Notes: generated from the letters alone by a model not told the origin. Counted from the stretch's first letter, positions 1 to 6,260 are shown. The stretch: 8,429 nucleotides of DNA from Pseudomonadota bacterium (GCA_021817355.1 JAKAVI010000435.1:1-8429); one strand, 5' to 3'. Made by a program: numbers and translations.

Positions 1-596
1 CGCCGCGTCAACGGATTAATTCTGAAGTCGCCAAGCATGGTCGAGGTCACCATCGTAACACCCGGCTTATGGACACCGCGCGTGGTCATGCATTGATGCG
101 TCGCCTCGATGACGACCGCCACGCCTTTTGGCTCGAGCGCCGACTGGATGCAGTTGGCGATCTGCGCGTTCATCTTTTCCTGAACCTGAAGACGACGGGC
201 AAAGGCCTCGACAACGCGGGCAAGCTTGGAAATTCCGACTACCTTGTTATGCGGCAGATAGCCGATATGGACCCGGCCAATGATTGGCGCCAGGTGATGT
301 TCGCAATGCGATTCAAAGCGGATGTCCTTAAGGACGATCATTTCGTCATAACCTTCGACTTCCTCGAAGGTGCGCGTCAGGAATTCCTGCGGATCGTCCT
401 TGTAGCCGGCAAACCACTCCTCGAAGGCCCGGGTTACCCGCTCTGGCGTGTCGACCAGCCCCTCCCGCGCGGGGTCATCCCCGGCCCAGAGCAAGAGGGT
501 ACGTACGGCTTCCTCCGCTTCCTGCCGGCTGGGGCGGGAAATAGACGCCGGCACGGACGCATCTGGCAGGCGGGGCGTTTGACGGGCTTGCGGCAT
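1..596 (-). CDS. folE: GTP cyclohydrolase I (FolE), C-terminus cut by the window edge
   Basis: FolE converts GTP to 7,8-dihydroneopterin triphosphate, the first step of tetrahydrofolate (and other pterin) synthesis, in the cytosol as a toroidal homodecamer. The reading frame gives 198 complete residues from the ATG at 596 and runs off the window at base 1. Family hallmarks are clear: TPERV near residue 50, ESHCEHH at 95-101 and [16 protein letters not shown] at 164-179. C98, H101 and C169 match the three zinc ligands of type IA enzymes. The visible end, FRINPLTRR, is normally followed by only a few residues, so little is missing. The start is supported by GGAAGG five bases upstream. It is the last visible gene of a minus-strand series, about 105 bp after apaG, and may be co-transcribed with it or have its own promoter. 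Identification is by recognised motifs. Confidence 0.97.
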   Translation of the reverse strand, partial: MPQARQTPRLPDASVPASISRPSRQEAEEAVRTLLLWAGDDPAREGLVDTPERVTRAFEEWFAGYKDDPQEFLTRTFEEVEGYDEMIVLKDIRFESHCEHHLAPIIGRVHIGYLPHNKVVGISKLARVVEAFARRLQVQEKMNAQIANCIQSALEPKGVAVVIEATHQCMTTRGVHKPGVTMVTSTMLGDFRINPLTR

Positions 597-601
597 GGCG
601 A

Positions 602-607
602 CCTTCC
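602..607 (-). promoter_or_regulatory. Ribosome binding site of folE
   Basis: On the minus strand GGAAGG lies five bases before the ATG at 596. It favours this start over an out-of-frame ATG at 609. Confidence 0.6.
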
Positions 608-631
608 ATCCTGGGCAATTGCGTTCACGGC

Positions 632-662
632 AGTGTACGCCCGCGGGCGGGGGGCGGATCAA
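632..662 (-). promoter_or_regulatory. Possible folE promoter with a dyad in its spacer
   Basis: Reading the minus strand, TTGATC (662-657) is followed after 19 bases by TACACT (637-632). These resemble -35 and -10 boxes at a long spacing. The spacer holds a perfect 12-bp palindrome, CGCCCGCGGGCG (638-649), beside the -10 box. A long spacer with a dyad is the layout of MerR-type promoters, but GC palindromes are common in GC-rich DNA and no regulator gene is nearby. It is a weak match, offered as a candidate only. Confidence 0.22.
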
Positions 663-700
663 CCTGGGCTTCCACAACGGGCTCCAGGGGCCAGCCGGGG

Positions 701-1138
701 CTAGTGGATCTGCCGCCTTTCGTATGGGCTTTCCAGCAGAAAGATCGGGATCTCGACCTCAAAATTCTCTCCGCTCGCGGTACGCATGTGATACCGCCCG
801 CTCATCGACCCTGATGGCGTTGGCAGGGGACAGCCGCTCTCATATTCAAAGACCTGCCCGGGCTCGAGGACCGGCTGGGCGCCGACCACACCAGGACCCC
901 GGACTTCCTGAATGCGGCCACGTGCATCGGTGATGTGCCAGTAGCGTGACAGCAATTGTACGGTCTCGGGGCCGGTATTTTCGATGGTTATCGCGTAGGA
1001 CCACAGGAAGTCCCCTTCTTCGGGGTCGGATTGCTCCTCGATGAAGGCAGGGGTCACGCTAACCCGGATACCCCTGGTAATCTGTTCATAGGCGAAACGG
1101 CGGCGGGCCCTGGCGGCCGGAGAGGTTCGTTCATGCAT
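701..1138 (-). CDS. apaG: ApaG domain protein
   Basis: ApaG proteins are small cytosolic single-domain proteins with an immunoglobulin-like beta-sandwich. Their name and the label Co2+/Mg2+ efflux protein come from enterobacterial genetics, and the biochemical role is unsettled. From the ATG at 1138 the product has 145 residues. Diagnostic stretches are EEQSDPEEG (34-42), TIENTG (51-56), QLLSRYW (61-67), [10 protein letters not shown] (77-86) and [16 protein letters not shown] (97-112), all typical of the family. Most ApaG proteins have about 125-130 residues, so even this start gives about 15 extra N-terminal residues. A TTG at 1174 in the same frame would add 12 more, and neither start has a good ribosome site. 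The gene lies 55 bp beyond the IS edge. Before the insertion it began 28 bp after the osmC stop, suggesting an operon. Its transcription may now be altered by the IS. Confidence 0.95.
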   Translation of the reverse strand: MHERTSPAARARRRFAYEQITRGIRVSVTPAFIEEQSDPEEGDFLWSYAITIENTGPETVQLLSRYWHITDARGRIQEVRGPGVVGAQPVLEPGQVFEYESGCPLPTPSGSMSGRYHMRTASGENFEVEIPIFLLESPYERRQIH

Positions 1139-1191
1139 CCGCGCAGTATCGCCCCGGAGGCGCAGCTCACGCAAGGGTGCCTAAAGTTGCA

Positions 1192-1193
1192 TA
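1192..1193. repeat. Left TA target-site duplication of the IS
   Basis: TA directly precedes the proposed left IS end GGAGAGATCC. The same dinucleotide follows the right end at 2488-2489. A 2-bp match alone is weak evidence, but both copies sit exactly where the similar inverted ends stop. Confidence 0.6.
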
Positions 1194-1215
1194 GGAGAGA
1201 TCCTTCTGCCGCTAA
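1194..1215 (+). repeat. Left terminal inverted repeat (imperfect)
   Basis: The left end runs GGAGAGATCCTTCTGCCG inward. It aligns with the inverted right end if one-base gaps are allowed: the GG-purine-GA start and a CCTTCTG / CCTTTCTG block are shared. Beyond about 20 bases the similarity fades. Confidence 0.55.
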
Positions 1216-1238
1216 GGAAGCGTCGCTAAATTAATGCG

Positions 1239-2447
1239 TCATTTGAGCTTGGGTTTGATGGTGTAGTTCCACTCCCCATGGAATGGGTCGCGCAGGATGT
1301 TGAGCTCCGCCATTTCAGCGTCGGATATTTTGATGCCGGCCGGATAATGATTTTCGTCGAGAGCGCATCGAACGGTGAGGCCCGCTGTTGACGTAGTCGC
1401 GGCAATGAGCTCGACGATCGTGCGGTAGTCGACGAGCGGTCGCCCGCGCCAGTTGCGCGAGATGAACGAGAAGAGCCGGTGCTCGACCTTGTTCCATTTG
1501 CTGGTGCCAGGAGGAAGGTGGAGAACGGTAATTGGCAGCCCCAGTTCATCGGCCAGCTTTTGCAACTCGACCTTCCAAAGGCGGACGCGCGAGCCGTTGC
1601 TACCACCGCCGTCAGCGGTGATCGTCAAAGTATGGGCATGGGGGTAGCGCTCCTGGCCCATGTTCAGCCACCATGTGCGGATCGCGTTCACAGCGAAGGC
1701 TGCGGTATCGTGGTCAATTCCGACGCTGACCCATCCCTTGTCGTCGCCAATGTCATAGATACCGTAAGGCGAGGCCCGCCCCAGCTTGGGGTCAATGAAG
1801 TCGTGGACGCGAACCGCTTCGGGCAAGCCGGCCGGCCGGTATTCGCGCCCGCCATTCTTGAAGTCGCCAACCAGCTCTTTCTTTTTGGTGTCGACGGATA
1901 TCGCCGGCTGTCCGGCGGCAATGGCCGTGCCCACGGTCTGGGCGATGTGCTGGAACTGGGCGTCGCGATCAATGTGGGACGCACCTTCCAGCATCTTGCG
2001 ATTGGCCTGAAGCGAGTAGCCGAGGGATTTCAACAAGGTGCCAACAACATCGTGGCCAACGCGATGTCCCATGCCCCGCAGGGCAGTCGCCAGATGACGT
2101 AGGCTTTTGGAGGTCCACTTCAGCGGCGACATCGGATCGCCGCAGGTTGCCGGATCGACCAGCGCCTTCAGGTCCTCCAAAAGCGTCGGATCGGTTTGGG
2201 TCAATGGCTTGCGGCCGGCCCCCTTGCGCCGAATCCCGCCAACCGCGCTATCCGGCGCTGTGCCACGCAACTCCCGCAACCCATGGCCGATCGTGCTGCG
2301 AGCGATCCCGGTCACAGCACTGACCGCCGCAATCCCGCCCCTGCCGGCACTGAGAGCTTCCGCCGCCGCAAAGCGCCGTCGACCCCGTTCATCCAACACC
2401 GGGTTCAGGGCTTCGTAGCGAAGCTTGATGGCAGCCACATCGATCAC
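1239..2447 (-). CDS. ISAzo13-family DDE transposase
   Basis: The product has 402 residues and matches the Rhodopirellula-type DDE transposase family as I know it. A helix-turn-helix-like stretch spans about 30-60 (EALSAGRGGIAAVSAVTGIA then RSTIGHGLREL). The RNase H-like catalytic core shows D186 in SVDTKKKE, D279 in ITADGGGSNG and E322 in KWNKVEHRLFS, a reasonable DDE triad that would cut and join the element ends. HLPPGTSKWNKVEHRLF is the most characteristic stretch. The frame begins with GTG at 2447, just after an in-frame TGA, so it cannot start earlier; a GTG at 2438 is the alternative. No strong ribosome site or promoter is visible in the 40 bp before it. It points the same way as osmC and may be transcribed from that side. 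No frameshift or internal stop was found. Confidence 0.92.
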   Translation of the reverse strand: MIDVAAIKLRYEALNPVLDERGRRRFAAAEALSAGRGGIAAVSAVTGIARSTIGHGLRELRGTAPDSAVGGIRRKGAGRKPLTQTDPTLLEDLKALVDPATCGDPMSPLKWTSKSLRHLATALRGMGHRVGHDVVGTLLKSLGYSLQANRKMLEGASHIDRDAQFQHIAQTVGTAIAAGQPAISVDTKKKELVGDFKNGGREYRPAGLPEAVRVHDFIDPKLGRASPYGIYDIGDDKGWVSVGIDHDTAAFAVNAIRTWWLNMGQERYPHAHTLTITADGGGSNGSRVRLWKVELQKLADELGLPITVLHLPPGTSKWNKVEHRLFSFISRNWRGRPLVDYRTIVELIAATTSTAGLTVRCALDENHYPAGIKISDAEMAELNILRDPFHGEWNYTIKPKLK

Positions 2448-2465
2448 GACTCAGATCTACAAAGG

Positions 2466-2487
2466 TTCGACCAGAAAGGGAATCCCC
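2466..2487 (-). repeat. Right terminal inverted repeat (imperfect)
   Basis: Read on the minus strand from 2487, the end is GGGGATTCCCTTTCTGGTCG. It pairs imperfectly with the left end at 1194-1215. Its first base G completes the osmC stop codon. Confidence 0.55.
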
Positions 2488-2984
2488 TACCGCCACCTTC
2501 CGATTCGAGAATTTATCGACGCGTCCTTAGCTTCCGCGGAGATCACCCGCACATCCGTCCGCACCGAGTTGGCGATGAAGCACTCCGCATGGGCCCGATG
2601 GTGCAGCGCAGACAGCTCCTCTGGCGCCGGTTCCTGACCTGGGGTGAAGCGAATTCTTGGCTTCAGCCGTACCTCTGTCATGCACAACTTGCCCATCTCG
2701 CCCTTGTCAAGAACGCCCTCGGCCTCGTCCTCATAGCTTTCAACTCCAATGCGCTTACGCGCGCAAATCGCCAGAAAACTCAGCATGTGACAGGATGAGA
2801 GGGCCGCAACAAAGGCTTCCTCAGGATCCAGGCAATGCGCATTGCCCCTGAACTGCGGTGCCGCCGAGCCGGCGACAACAAGCTGGCCCTGCTTAAATAC
2901 CATGTCGTGATCACGGCTATAGCTGTCATAGGTAAAGGCGCCGCCCTGATGCTGCCAGCGCACCGACGCCCGATGAATGCTCAT
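2487..2984 (-). CDS. OsmC-family protein, C-terminus altered by the IS
   Basis: OsmC/Ohr-family proteins are cytosolic dimers that reduce organic hydroperoxides through a cysteine pair. This one resembles the broad OsmC-like (YhfA-type) branch, so its substrate is uncertain. It has 165 residues from the ATG at 2984. The two expected cysteines are C65 in ALSSCHMLSFLAICA and C135 in HAECFIANSV, and GNAHCLDPEEAF (47-58) is also typical. The start is supported by GGGAGAGGG just upstream, whose GGAG core is six bases from the ATG. The frame stays open upstream into the end of metZ, but those residues look non-coding. The stop is TAG at 2489-2487, made of target-site TA plus the IS end base. Without the IS the frame would continue with YATLGTLA and then TGA. 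All conserved parts lie before the junction, so the shortened protein may still work. Confidence 0.9.
   Translation of the reverse strand: MSIHRASVRWQHQGGAFTYDSYSRDHDMVFKQGQLVVAGSAAPQFRGNAHCLDPEEAFVAALSSCHMLSFLAICARKRIGVESYEDEAEGVLDKGEMGKLCMTEVRLKPRIRFTPGQEPAPEELSALHHRAHAECFIANSVRTDVRVISAEAKDASINSRIGRWR
2488..2489. repeat. Right TA target-site duplication of the IS
   Basis: TA directly follows the right IS end, matching TA at 1192-1193. On the minus strand it forms the first two bases of the present osmC stop codon. Confidence 0.6.
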
Positions 2985-2986
2985 CA

Positions 2987-2995
2987 CCCTCTCCC
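2987..2995 (-). promoter_or_regulatory. Ribosome binding site of osmC
   Basis: GGGAGAGGG on the minus strand ends two bases before the ATG at 2984, with the GGAG core at six bases. It picks this start over the open frame that continues upstream. Confidence 0.65.
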
Positions 2996-3000
2996 GTGTT

Positions 3001-3032
3001 TGGCGTTCGCCAGGATAACAGACCCCCGGGGG
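3001..3032. other. Two dyads in the metZ-osmC spacer
   Basis: The 188-bp spacer between metZ and osmC holds TGGCG-TT-CGCCA (3001-3012), 17 bases before the osmC start, and a perfect palindrome CCCCCGGGGG (3023-3032). The second is not followed by a T-run in either direction, so it is not an ordinary terminator. They may be operator-like or chance GC dyads. No clear promoter was recognised here. Confidence 0.25.
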
Positions 3033-3172
3033 AAAAACCCGCTCACCGAGGCGCCATAAGGCCAAAAACAGCACGCCTCTGCCGCCGCCGGCGGAGCGCG
3101 CACCACGCCCATCCCCACCTGTGCCAGGGGGCAAAGACGCACGATGGCCACGCCCTGCCTCGTCGCGGCCGT

Positions 3173-4363
3173 TCATGCCGCAGCAAGGGCCTGCGCGAGG
3201 TCGACGCACACATCCTCTGGATCTTCGAGCCCGACGCTGAGGCGCAGCATGCCATCGCTGATGCCCAATTCTGCGCGGGCTTCCGGCGACAGGCGCTGGT
3301 GGGTCGTCGTCGCGGGATGGGTGATGAGACTCTTGGCATCGCCCAGATTATTGGAGATGTCGATCAGCTTGAGCCTGCGCGCCAGAACAAAGGCGGCCTC
3401 CTTGCCACCGTCGATCTCGAAGGTGACCACCCCACCACCGCCGCTCATCTGCGTGCGGGCGAGCGCCGCCTGGGGATGATCGGGGCGGAAGGGATACCGC
3501 ACCCTTCGGATTTGGGCCTGCCGGCTGAGAAATTCCGCAACGTGCTCGGCGTTTGCGCAATGCGCCCGCATCCGAAGGTCAAGGGTTTCGAGACTTTTCA
3601 GATGAACCCAGGCATTGAAGGGACTGATTGCGGGGCCGGTATTGCGCAGGAAGGTCTGCAGATGATCGACGAGAAAATCCTCCTGGCACAGGACCATGCC
3701 GCCCAGGCAGCGGCCCTGACCATCGACATATTTGGTGGTGGAATGCACTACAATATCGGCGCCAAATGCAAAGGGCCGTTGCAACGCCGGAGAGGCAAAC
3801 GCATTGTCGACGATGAGCCGTGCACCGGCCTCATGCGCCAGTTTACTAACGGCAGCCAGATCCACGATGTCGAGCGTGGGATTGGCTGGGGTTTCGCAGA
3901 ACAGGAGCCTGGTGTTGGACCGGATTGCTCCGGCCCAGGCTGCCACGTCACTGCCGTCAACCAGGGTTGACGTCACACCAAAGCGCCCCAAAACCTGCTC
4001 GATCACATAGCGGCAGGCACCGAACATGGCTCGGGCCGCAACGATGTGGTCGCCGCTTTTGACCGAACACATCAGTGCCGCGGTAACCGCAGCCATACCG
4101 GAGGCGGTGGCGCGCGCGCAGGGCGCTCCTTCCAGGGCGGCCAGACGCTCCTCGAACATCTGGACCGTGGGATTGCCATAGCGCGTATAGGTAAAGCCCG
4201 CAGCGCCCTGGAAACGGGCTTCCGCTTCCTCAGGCCCCTCATAGGCGTAGCCGGAGGTCAGGAACAGTCCCTCGGCGGTTTCCTGGAAGGCGGACCGCAG
4301 CTGTCCGCCGCGCACCGCGCGGGTGCGCGGACGCCAGGCGCCTTCGTCCTTGTGAGTTGCCAT
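3173..4363 (-). CDS. metZ: O-succinylhomoserine sulfhydrylase (MetZ)
   Basis: MetZ uses pyridoxal phosphate to join O-succinylhomoserine with sulfide, giving homocysteine, the direct sulfhydrylation route to methionine. It is a cytosolic tetramer of the Cys/Met metabolism PLP-enzyme family. The 396 residues match the family's usual length. Visible motifs are TYTRYGNPT (58-66), ATASGMAAV (86-93), ETPANPT (157-163), VDNAFASP (185-192) with D186 expected to contact the cofactor nitrogen, HSTTKYVDGQGR (207-218) with K211 as the Schiff-base lysine, and near the end NNLGDAKSLITHPATTTH. The NNLGDAKSL form is typical of MetZ rather than MetB/MetC, but a closely related O-acetylhomoserine enzyme cannot be excluded. 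The ATG at 4363 follows AGGCAGGG at a suitable distance. It leads the minus-strand series and diverges from the terB-like gene across 103 bp. Confidence 0.95.
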   Translation of the reverse strand: MATHKDEGAWRPRTRAVRGGQLRSAFQETAEGLFLTSGYAYEGPEEAEARFQGAAGFTYTRYGNPTVQMFEERLAALEGAPCARATASGMAAVTAALMCSVKSGDHIVAARAMFGACRYVIEQVLGRFGVTSTLVDGSDVAAWAGAIRSNTRLLFCETPANPTLDIVDLAAVSKLAHEAGARLIVDNAFASPALQRPFAFGADIVVHSTTKYVDGQGRCLGGMVLCQEDFLVDHLQTFLRNTGPAISPFNAWVHLKSLETLDLRMRAHCANAEHVAEFLSRQAQIRRVRYPFRPDHPQAALARTQMSGGGGVVTFEIDGGKEAAFVLARRLKLIDISNNLGDAKSLITHPATTTHQRLSPEARAELGISDGMLRLSVGLEDPEDVCVDLAQALAAA

Positions 4364-4391
4364 CAGACCCTGCCTCTTGTTTGCGGCGAGA

Positions 4392-4421
4392 GAATTCGCC
4401 CGCCTTGCTGTGCCCGGTCAA
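4392..4421 (-). promoter_or_regulatory. Possible metZ promoter
   Basis: On the minus strand TTGACC (4421-4416) and GAATTC (4397-4392) are 18 bases apart, resembling sigma-70 type -35 and -10 boxes. They would start transcription about 20 bases before the metZ ATG. No SAM-II riboswitch-like sequence fits in the short leader. Confidence 0.35.
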
Positions 4422-4433
4422 GCCGCCTAACGT
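4405..4433 (+). promoter_or_regulatory. Possible promoter of the terB-like gene
   Basis: TTGCTG (4405-4410) and TAACGT (4428-4433) are 17 bases apart and would start transcription about 25 bases before the ATG at 4467. Both boxes match consensus only partly. The site would overlap the candidate metZ promoter, so the two divergent units might compete. Confidence 0.22.
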
Positions 4434-4466
4434 CGCCCGGAACTTAGCGCATGGAACCTTTTACGC

Positions 4467-4877
4467 ATGACCGCCATCAGCCCTCAGGCCGCCCTCATCT
4501 ATGTCATGGTCACCGTCTCGGCCGCCGACGGCAACATGGACGATGCAGAAATCGGCGCCATCGCGGCCCAGGTGAGAGATCTGCCAGCCTTTGCCAACTT
4601 CGAGCGCGCTCACCTGCTGCGTACCGCCCAGGAATGTGGCGCCATTCTCGCCGAAACCGACGGGCTTGACGCGGTGCTCGGACTTGTGGCCGAAGCCCTG
4701 TCCGAACCGCTCAAGGAAACCGCTTATCTGCTTGCCCTCGATGTTGCACTCTGCGACCACAGGGTGCGGCTGGAAGAACTCCGGATTTTGGACCGGCTGC
4801 GCCAGGCGCTGGGCCTGGACCGCCTTATCACCGCGGCGCTGGAACGGGCAGCCCGAGCCCGCGTGCAGACGGCCTGA
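4467..4877 (+). CDS. TerB-like (tellurite resistance B family) protein
   Basis: The product is a 136-residue, mostly helical, cytosolic protein with no signal peptide or membrane segment. It resembles the TerB/DjlA-type helical-bundle domain: SAADGNMDDAEIGAI (18-32) is the usual acidic first motif, with D21, D26 and E28 as likely metal-binding residues. The second half repeats the pattern in LALDVALCDHRVRLEELRIL (89-108), with D92, D97, E103 and E104, but has HR where a glycine is usual. Such single-domain TerB proteins are common in alphaproteobacteria and usually of unknown function; there is no other ter gene here, so tellurite resistance should not be assumed. No strong ribosome site is seen before the ATG at 4467. 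The next gene, a SixA-type phosphatase, starts 38 bp downstream, suggesting a two-gene unit. Confidence 0.8.
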   Translation: MTAISPQAALIYVMVTVSAADGNMDDAEIGAIAAQVRDLPAFANFERAHLLRTAQECGAILAETDGLDAVLGLVAEALSEPLKETAYLLALDVALCDHRVRLEELRILDRLRQALGLDRLITAALERAARARVQTA

Positions 4878-4901
4878 ACCAGGACTTCTTCCGCCGGCGA
4901 C

Positions 4902-4908
4902 AGGGGGA
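4902..4908 (+). promoter_or_regulatory. Ribosome binding site of the sixA-like gene
   Basis: AGGGGGA lies seven bases before the ATG at 4916 and fixes that start. Confidence 0.65.
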
Positions 4909-4915
4909 CTACGCC

Positions 4916-5446
4916 ATGAAGCAGCTGCTGTTGCTGCGCCATGCCAAAGCCGAAAGCGAGCCGTCGCTCGATGATCTCGACCGCCCACTCAGCCCGCGCG
5001 GCAAGCGGGATGCGACCGCAATGGGGGCCATCCTGCGACGGCGGGCACTCATCCCGCAGCTTGTTCTGTGCTCGCCCTCCTTACGCACGCGCGCCACCCT
5101 GGCGCTTCTGGCCCCGGCCCTGGGTGAGCCCGCCATTCGCATCGAGGACGGGCTTTATCTGGCCAGCTGGAAAGAGATTTTCGTGCGCCTTACAGCGCTT
5201 GCGTCGAACCTCGACCGCGTTCTTGTCATCGGCCATAACCCCGGTCTTGGGGATTGCGCAGCCATGATGCTCAATGGCCAGGCCGATCGCGAAGAACGGG
5301 CCCGAAGGGCCCTTATGGCAGAGAAATTTCCGACCTGTGCGCTTGCGGTGATCGAGCTTGCGCTTTCGGCCTGGGCCCAGCTTGCGCCCAAAAGCGGCAC
5401 ATTGAGCGCCTTCCTGCGGCCAAAGGATCTGCCAGGCTTGCGCTAA
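4916..5446 (+). CDS. SixA-type histidine phosphatase
   Basis: This is a member of the histidine phosphatase (phosphoglycerate mutase-like) superfamily, of the small SixA type. In E. coli SixA removes phosphate from histidine phosphotransfer proteins; the target here is unknown. The 176 residues carry the phosphate pocket: LLRHAKAE (6-13) with R8 and the phosphorylated H9, DRPLSPRGKRDA (22-33), SPSLRTRAT (53-61) with R57, and VIGHNPGL (104-111) with H107. The C-terminal KFPTCALAVIEL (137-148) is also typical of SixA-like proteins. There is no signal peptide, so it is cytosolic. It lies 38 bp after the terB-like gene. Its TAA stop overlaps the stop of the convergent GNAT gene by two bases (four bases if both codons are taken together), so no terminator fits between them. 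Confidence 0.9.
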   Translation: MKQLLLLRHAKAESEPSLDDLDRPLSPRGKRDATAMGAILRRRALIPQLVLCSPSLRTRATLALLAPALGEPAIRIEDGLYLASWKEIFVRLTALASNLDRVLVIGHNPGLGDCAAMMLNGQADREERARRALMAEKFPTCALAVIELALSAWAQLAPKSGTLSAFLRPKDLPGLR

Positions 5447-5985
5447 TGGCTGGCGCGCTGCGCGAGTGCAAGGCGTGGCCAGCCAAACGCTGCCTCCGGA
5501 ACGACATCGCCCATCATCCGGATCCGCCTCTGAGCGACCAGCCGTCCTCCCATGGCTTCATAGAAGAACCGCACCGGATTTTTGGCGTGCGCCCAGATGA
5601 TGCAGGAGGAATAACCGCAGCGCCCAAGCTCCACAAAGGCAGACCTGAGGAGCGCGCGGCCAATGCCGAACCCCAAATAGTTCGGATCAACGTAGAGCGT
5701 GTAGATTTCGCCATCATGGCCGGCTACGTCATCACGGGCGGGGCCATAGCTTGTCATTCCCACAATGCCGGCTGCGCCCTGTTCGGCCACCAGCACGCGC
5801 TCCCGGCCACCGGCGCCAATCGTCGCGCGCCAGCGCGCGGTCTGCCCCTCAGGCGTCATCGCGCACAGAAGTTGCGCCGGCAGTATCCCGGCATAGGTGT
5901 CATGCCAGGAATTTATGTACACAGCCGCCACGCCCGGTGCGTCCTGGGGTCGTGCTCCGCGGACCGCAATTGCCACGTCATCCAT
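5443..5985 (-). CDS. GNAT-family N-acetyltransferase
   Basis: The product transfers an acetyl group from acetyl-CoA to an amine; the substrate cannot be told from sequence. From the ATG at 5985 it has 180 residues. The fold is recognisable: N-terminal VRGARPQDAPGVAAVY (8-23), ERVLVAEQGAAGIVGM (62-77) as central strands, and the acetyl-CoA loop IYTLYVDPNYLGFGIGRALL (94-113). C-terminal NPVRFFYEAMGGRLV (136-150) is the usual closing helix-strand. The loop keeps G105, G107 and G109, but the Q or R expected two residues before the first glycine of the Q/R-x-x-G-x-G motif is L104. The frame extends to a GTG at 6054, but the ATG at 5985 begins where homology starts and has GGGGAAG upstream. It converges with the sixA-like gene, overlapping at the stop codons. 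Confidence 0.88.
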   Translation of the reverse strand: MDDVAIAVRGARPQDAPGVAAVYINSWHDTYAGILPAQLLCAMTPEGQTARWRATIGAGGRERVLVAEQGAAGIVGMTSYGPARDDVAGHDGEIYTLYVDPNYLGFGIGRALLRSAFVELGRCGYSSCIIWAHAKNPVRFFYEAMGGRLVAQRRIRMMGDVVPEAAFGWPRLALAQRASH

Positions 5986-6002
5986 CCGCCAAGCTTCCCC
6001 AA

Positions 6003-6024
6003 CTTCTTGCCGCCGGGCAAGAGG
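6003..6024. other. Hairpin in the GNAT leader
   Basis: TCTTGCC (6005-6011) and GGCAAGA (6016-6022) pair perfectly around a four-base loop, extendable by one G-T and one C-G pair. It lies upstream of the GNAT ribosome site on the minus strand. No T-run follows in either direction, so it is not a classic terminator. If translation began at GTG 6054, this would be coding. Confidence 0.35.
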
Positions 6025-6260
6025 CTTTAGCGCAACGGCACTCGCCCGTTTCACGAATCAGCGGGCCTTACAACCGCTGTCGGCGGAGCTTGTTTCGCGT
6101 CCCGCCGCTCGCTGCACGGGCAATCTGCCCAAGATGCACACACAAATTCGCTGGCCGCACGGTTAAATATTGTGCGTCACCATACAGTAACGCAGAAACG
6201 CCCTGAAGCGGCCTTTCTTTTTCCTCAAAGCGCATTACACTTTTGTCGCAGGTGCATTGC

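Larger units (their letters stand above)
1194..2487 (-). mobile_element. ISAzo13-family insertion sequence, apparently complete
   Basis: The element is 1294 bp and carries one intact transposase gene on the minus strand that fills nearly all of it. Its ends begin GGAGAGATCC (left) and, read inwards, GGGGATTCCC (right). These are similar imperfect inverted repeats with the purine-rich start reported for this family, and they are flanked by TA on both sides. The size fits the small end of the family range as I recall it. The right end falls inside the 3' part of the osmC gene and supplies the last base of its present stop codon. An uninterrupted transposase and recognisable ends suggest a fairly recent or still active copy. 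The exact borders are inferred from the sequence and were not checked against a reference element. Confidence 0.8.

Noticed and set aside
69..704. 211-residue plus-strand open frame
   Set aside because: Antisense to folE, whose zinc ligands and conserved motifs are unmistakable.
1479..2102. 207-residue plus-strand open frame within the IS
   Set aside because: Antisense to the intact transposase with no family motif.
3061..3090. GC-rich hairpin as the metZ terminator
   Set aside because: CCGCC-GGC-GGCGG can fold on the minus strand, but the T-run comes about 14 bases later, too far for a standard intrinsic terminator.
2996..3970. 324-residue open frame on the plus strand
   Set aside because: It lies opposite metZ, has no recognisable domain and follows from high GC content; metZ carries the full set of catalytic motifs.
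4364..4466. SAM-II riboswitch before metZ
   Set aside because: Such riboswitches occur before methionine genes in alphaproteobacteria, but the leader is short and none of the pseudoknot segments is visible.
5254..6030. 258-residue plus-strand open frame
   Set aside because: It overlaps the sixA 3' end out of frame and runs antisense to the GNAT gene; no domain recognised.
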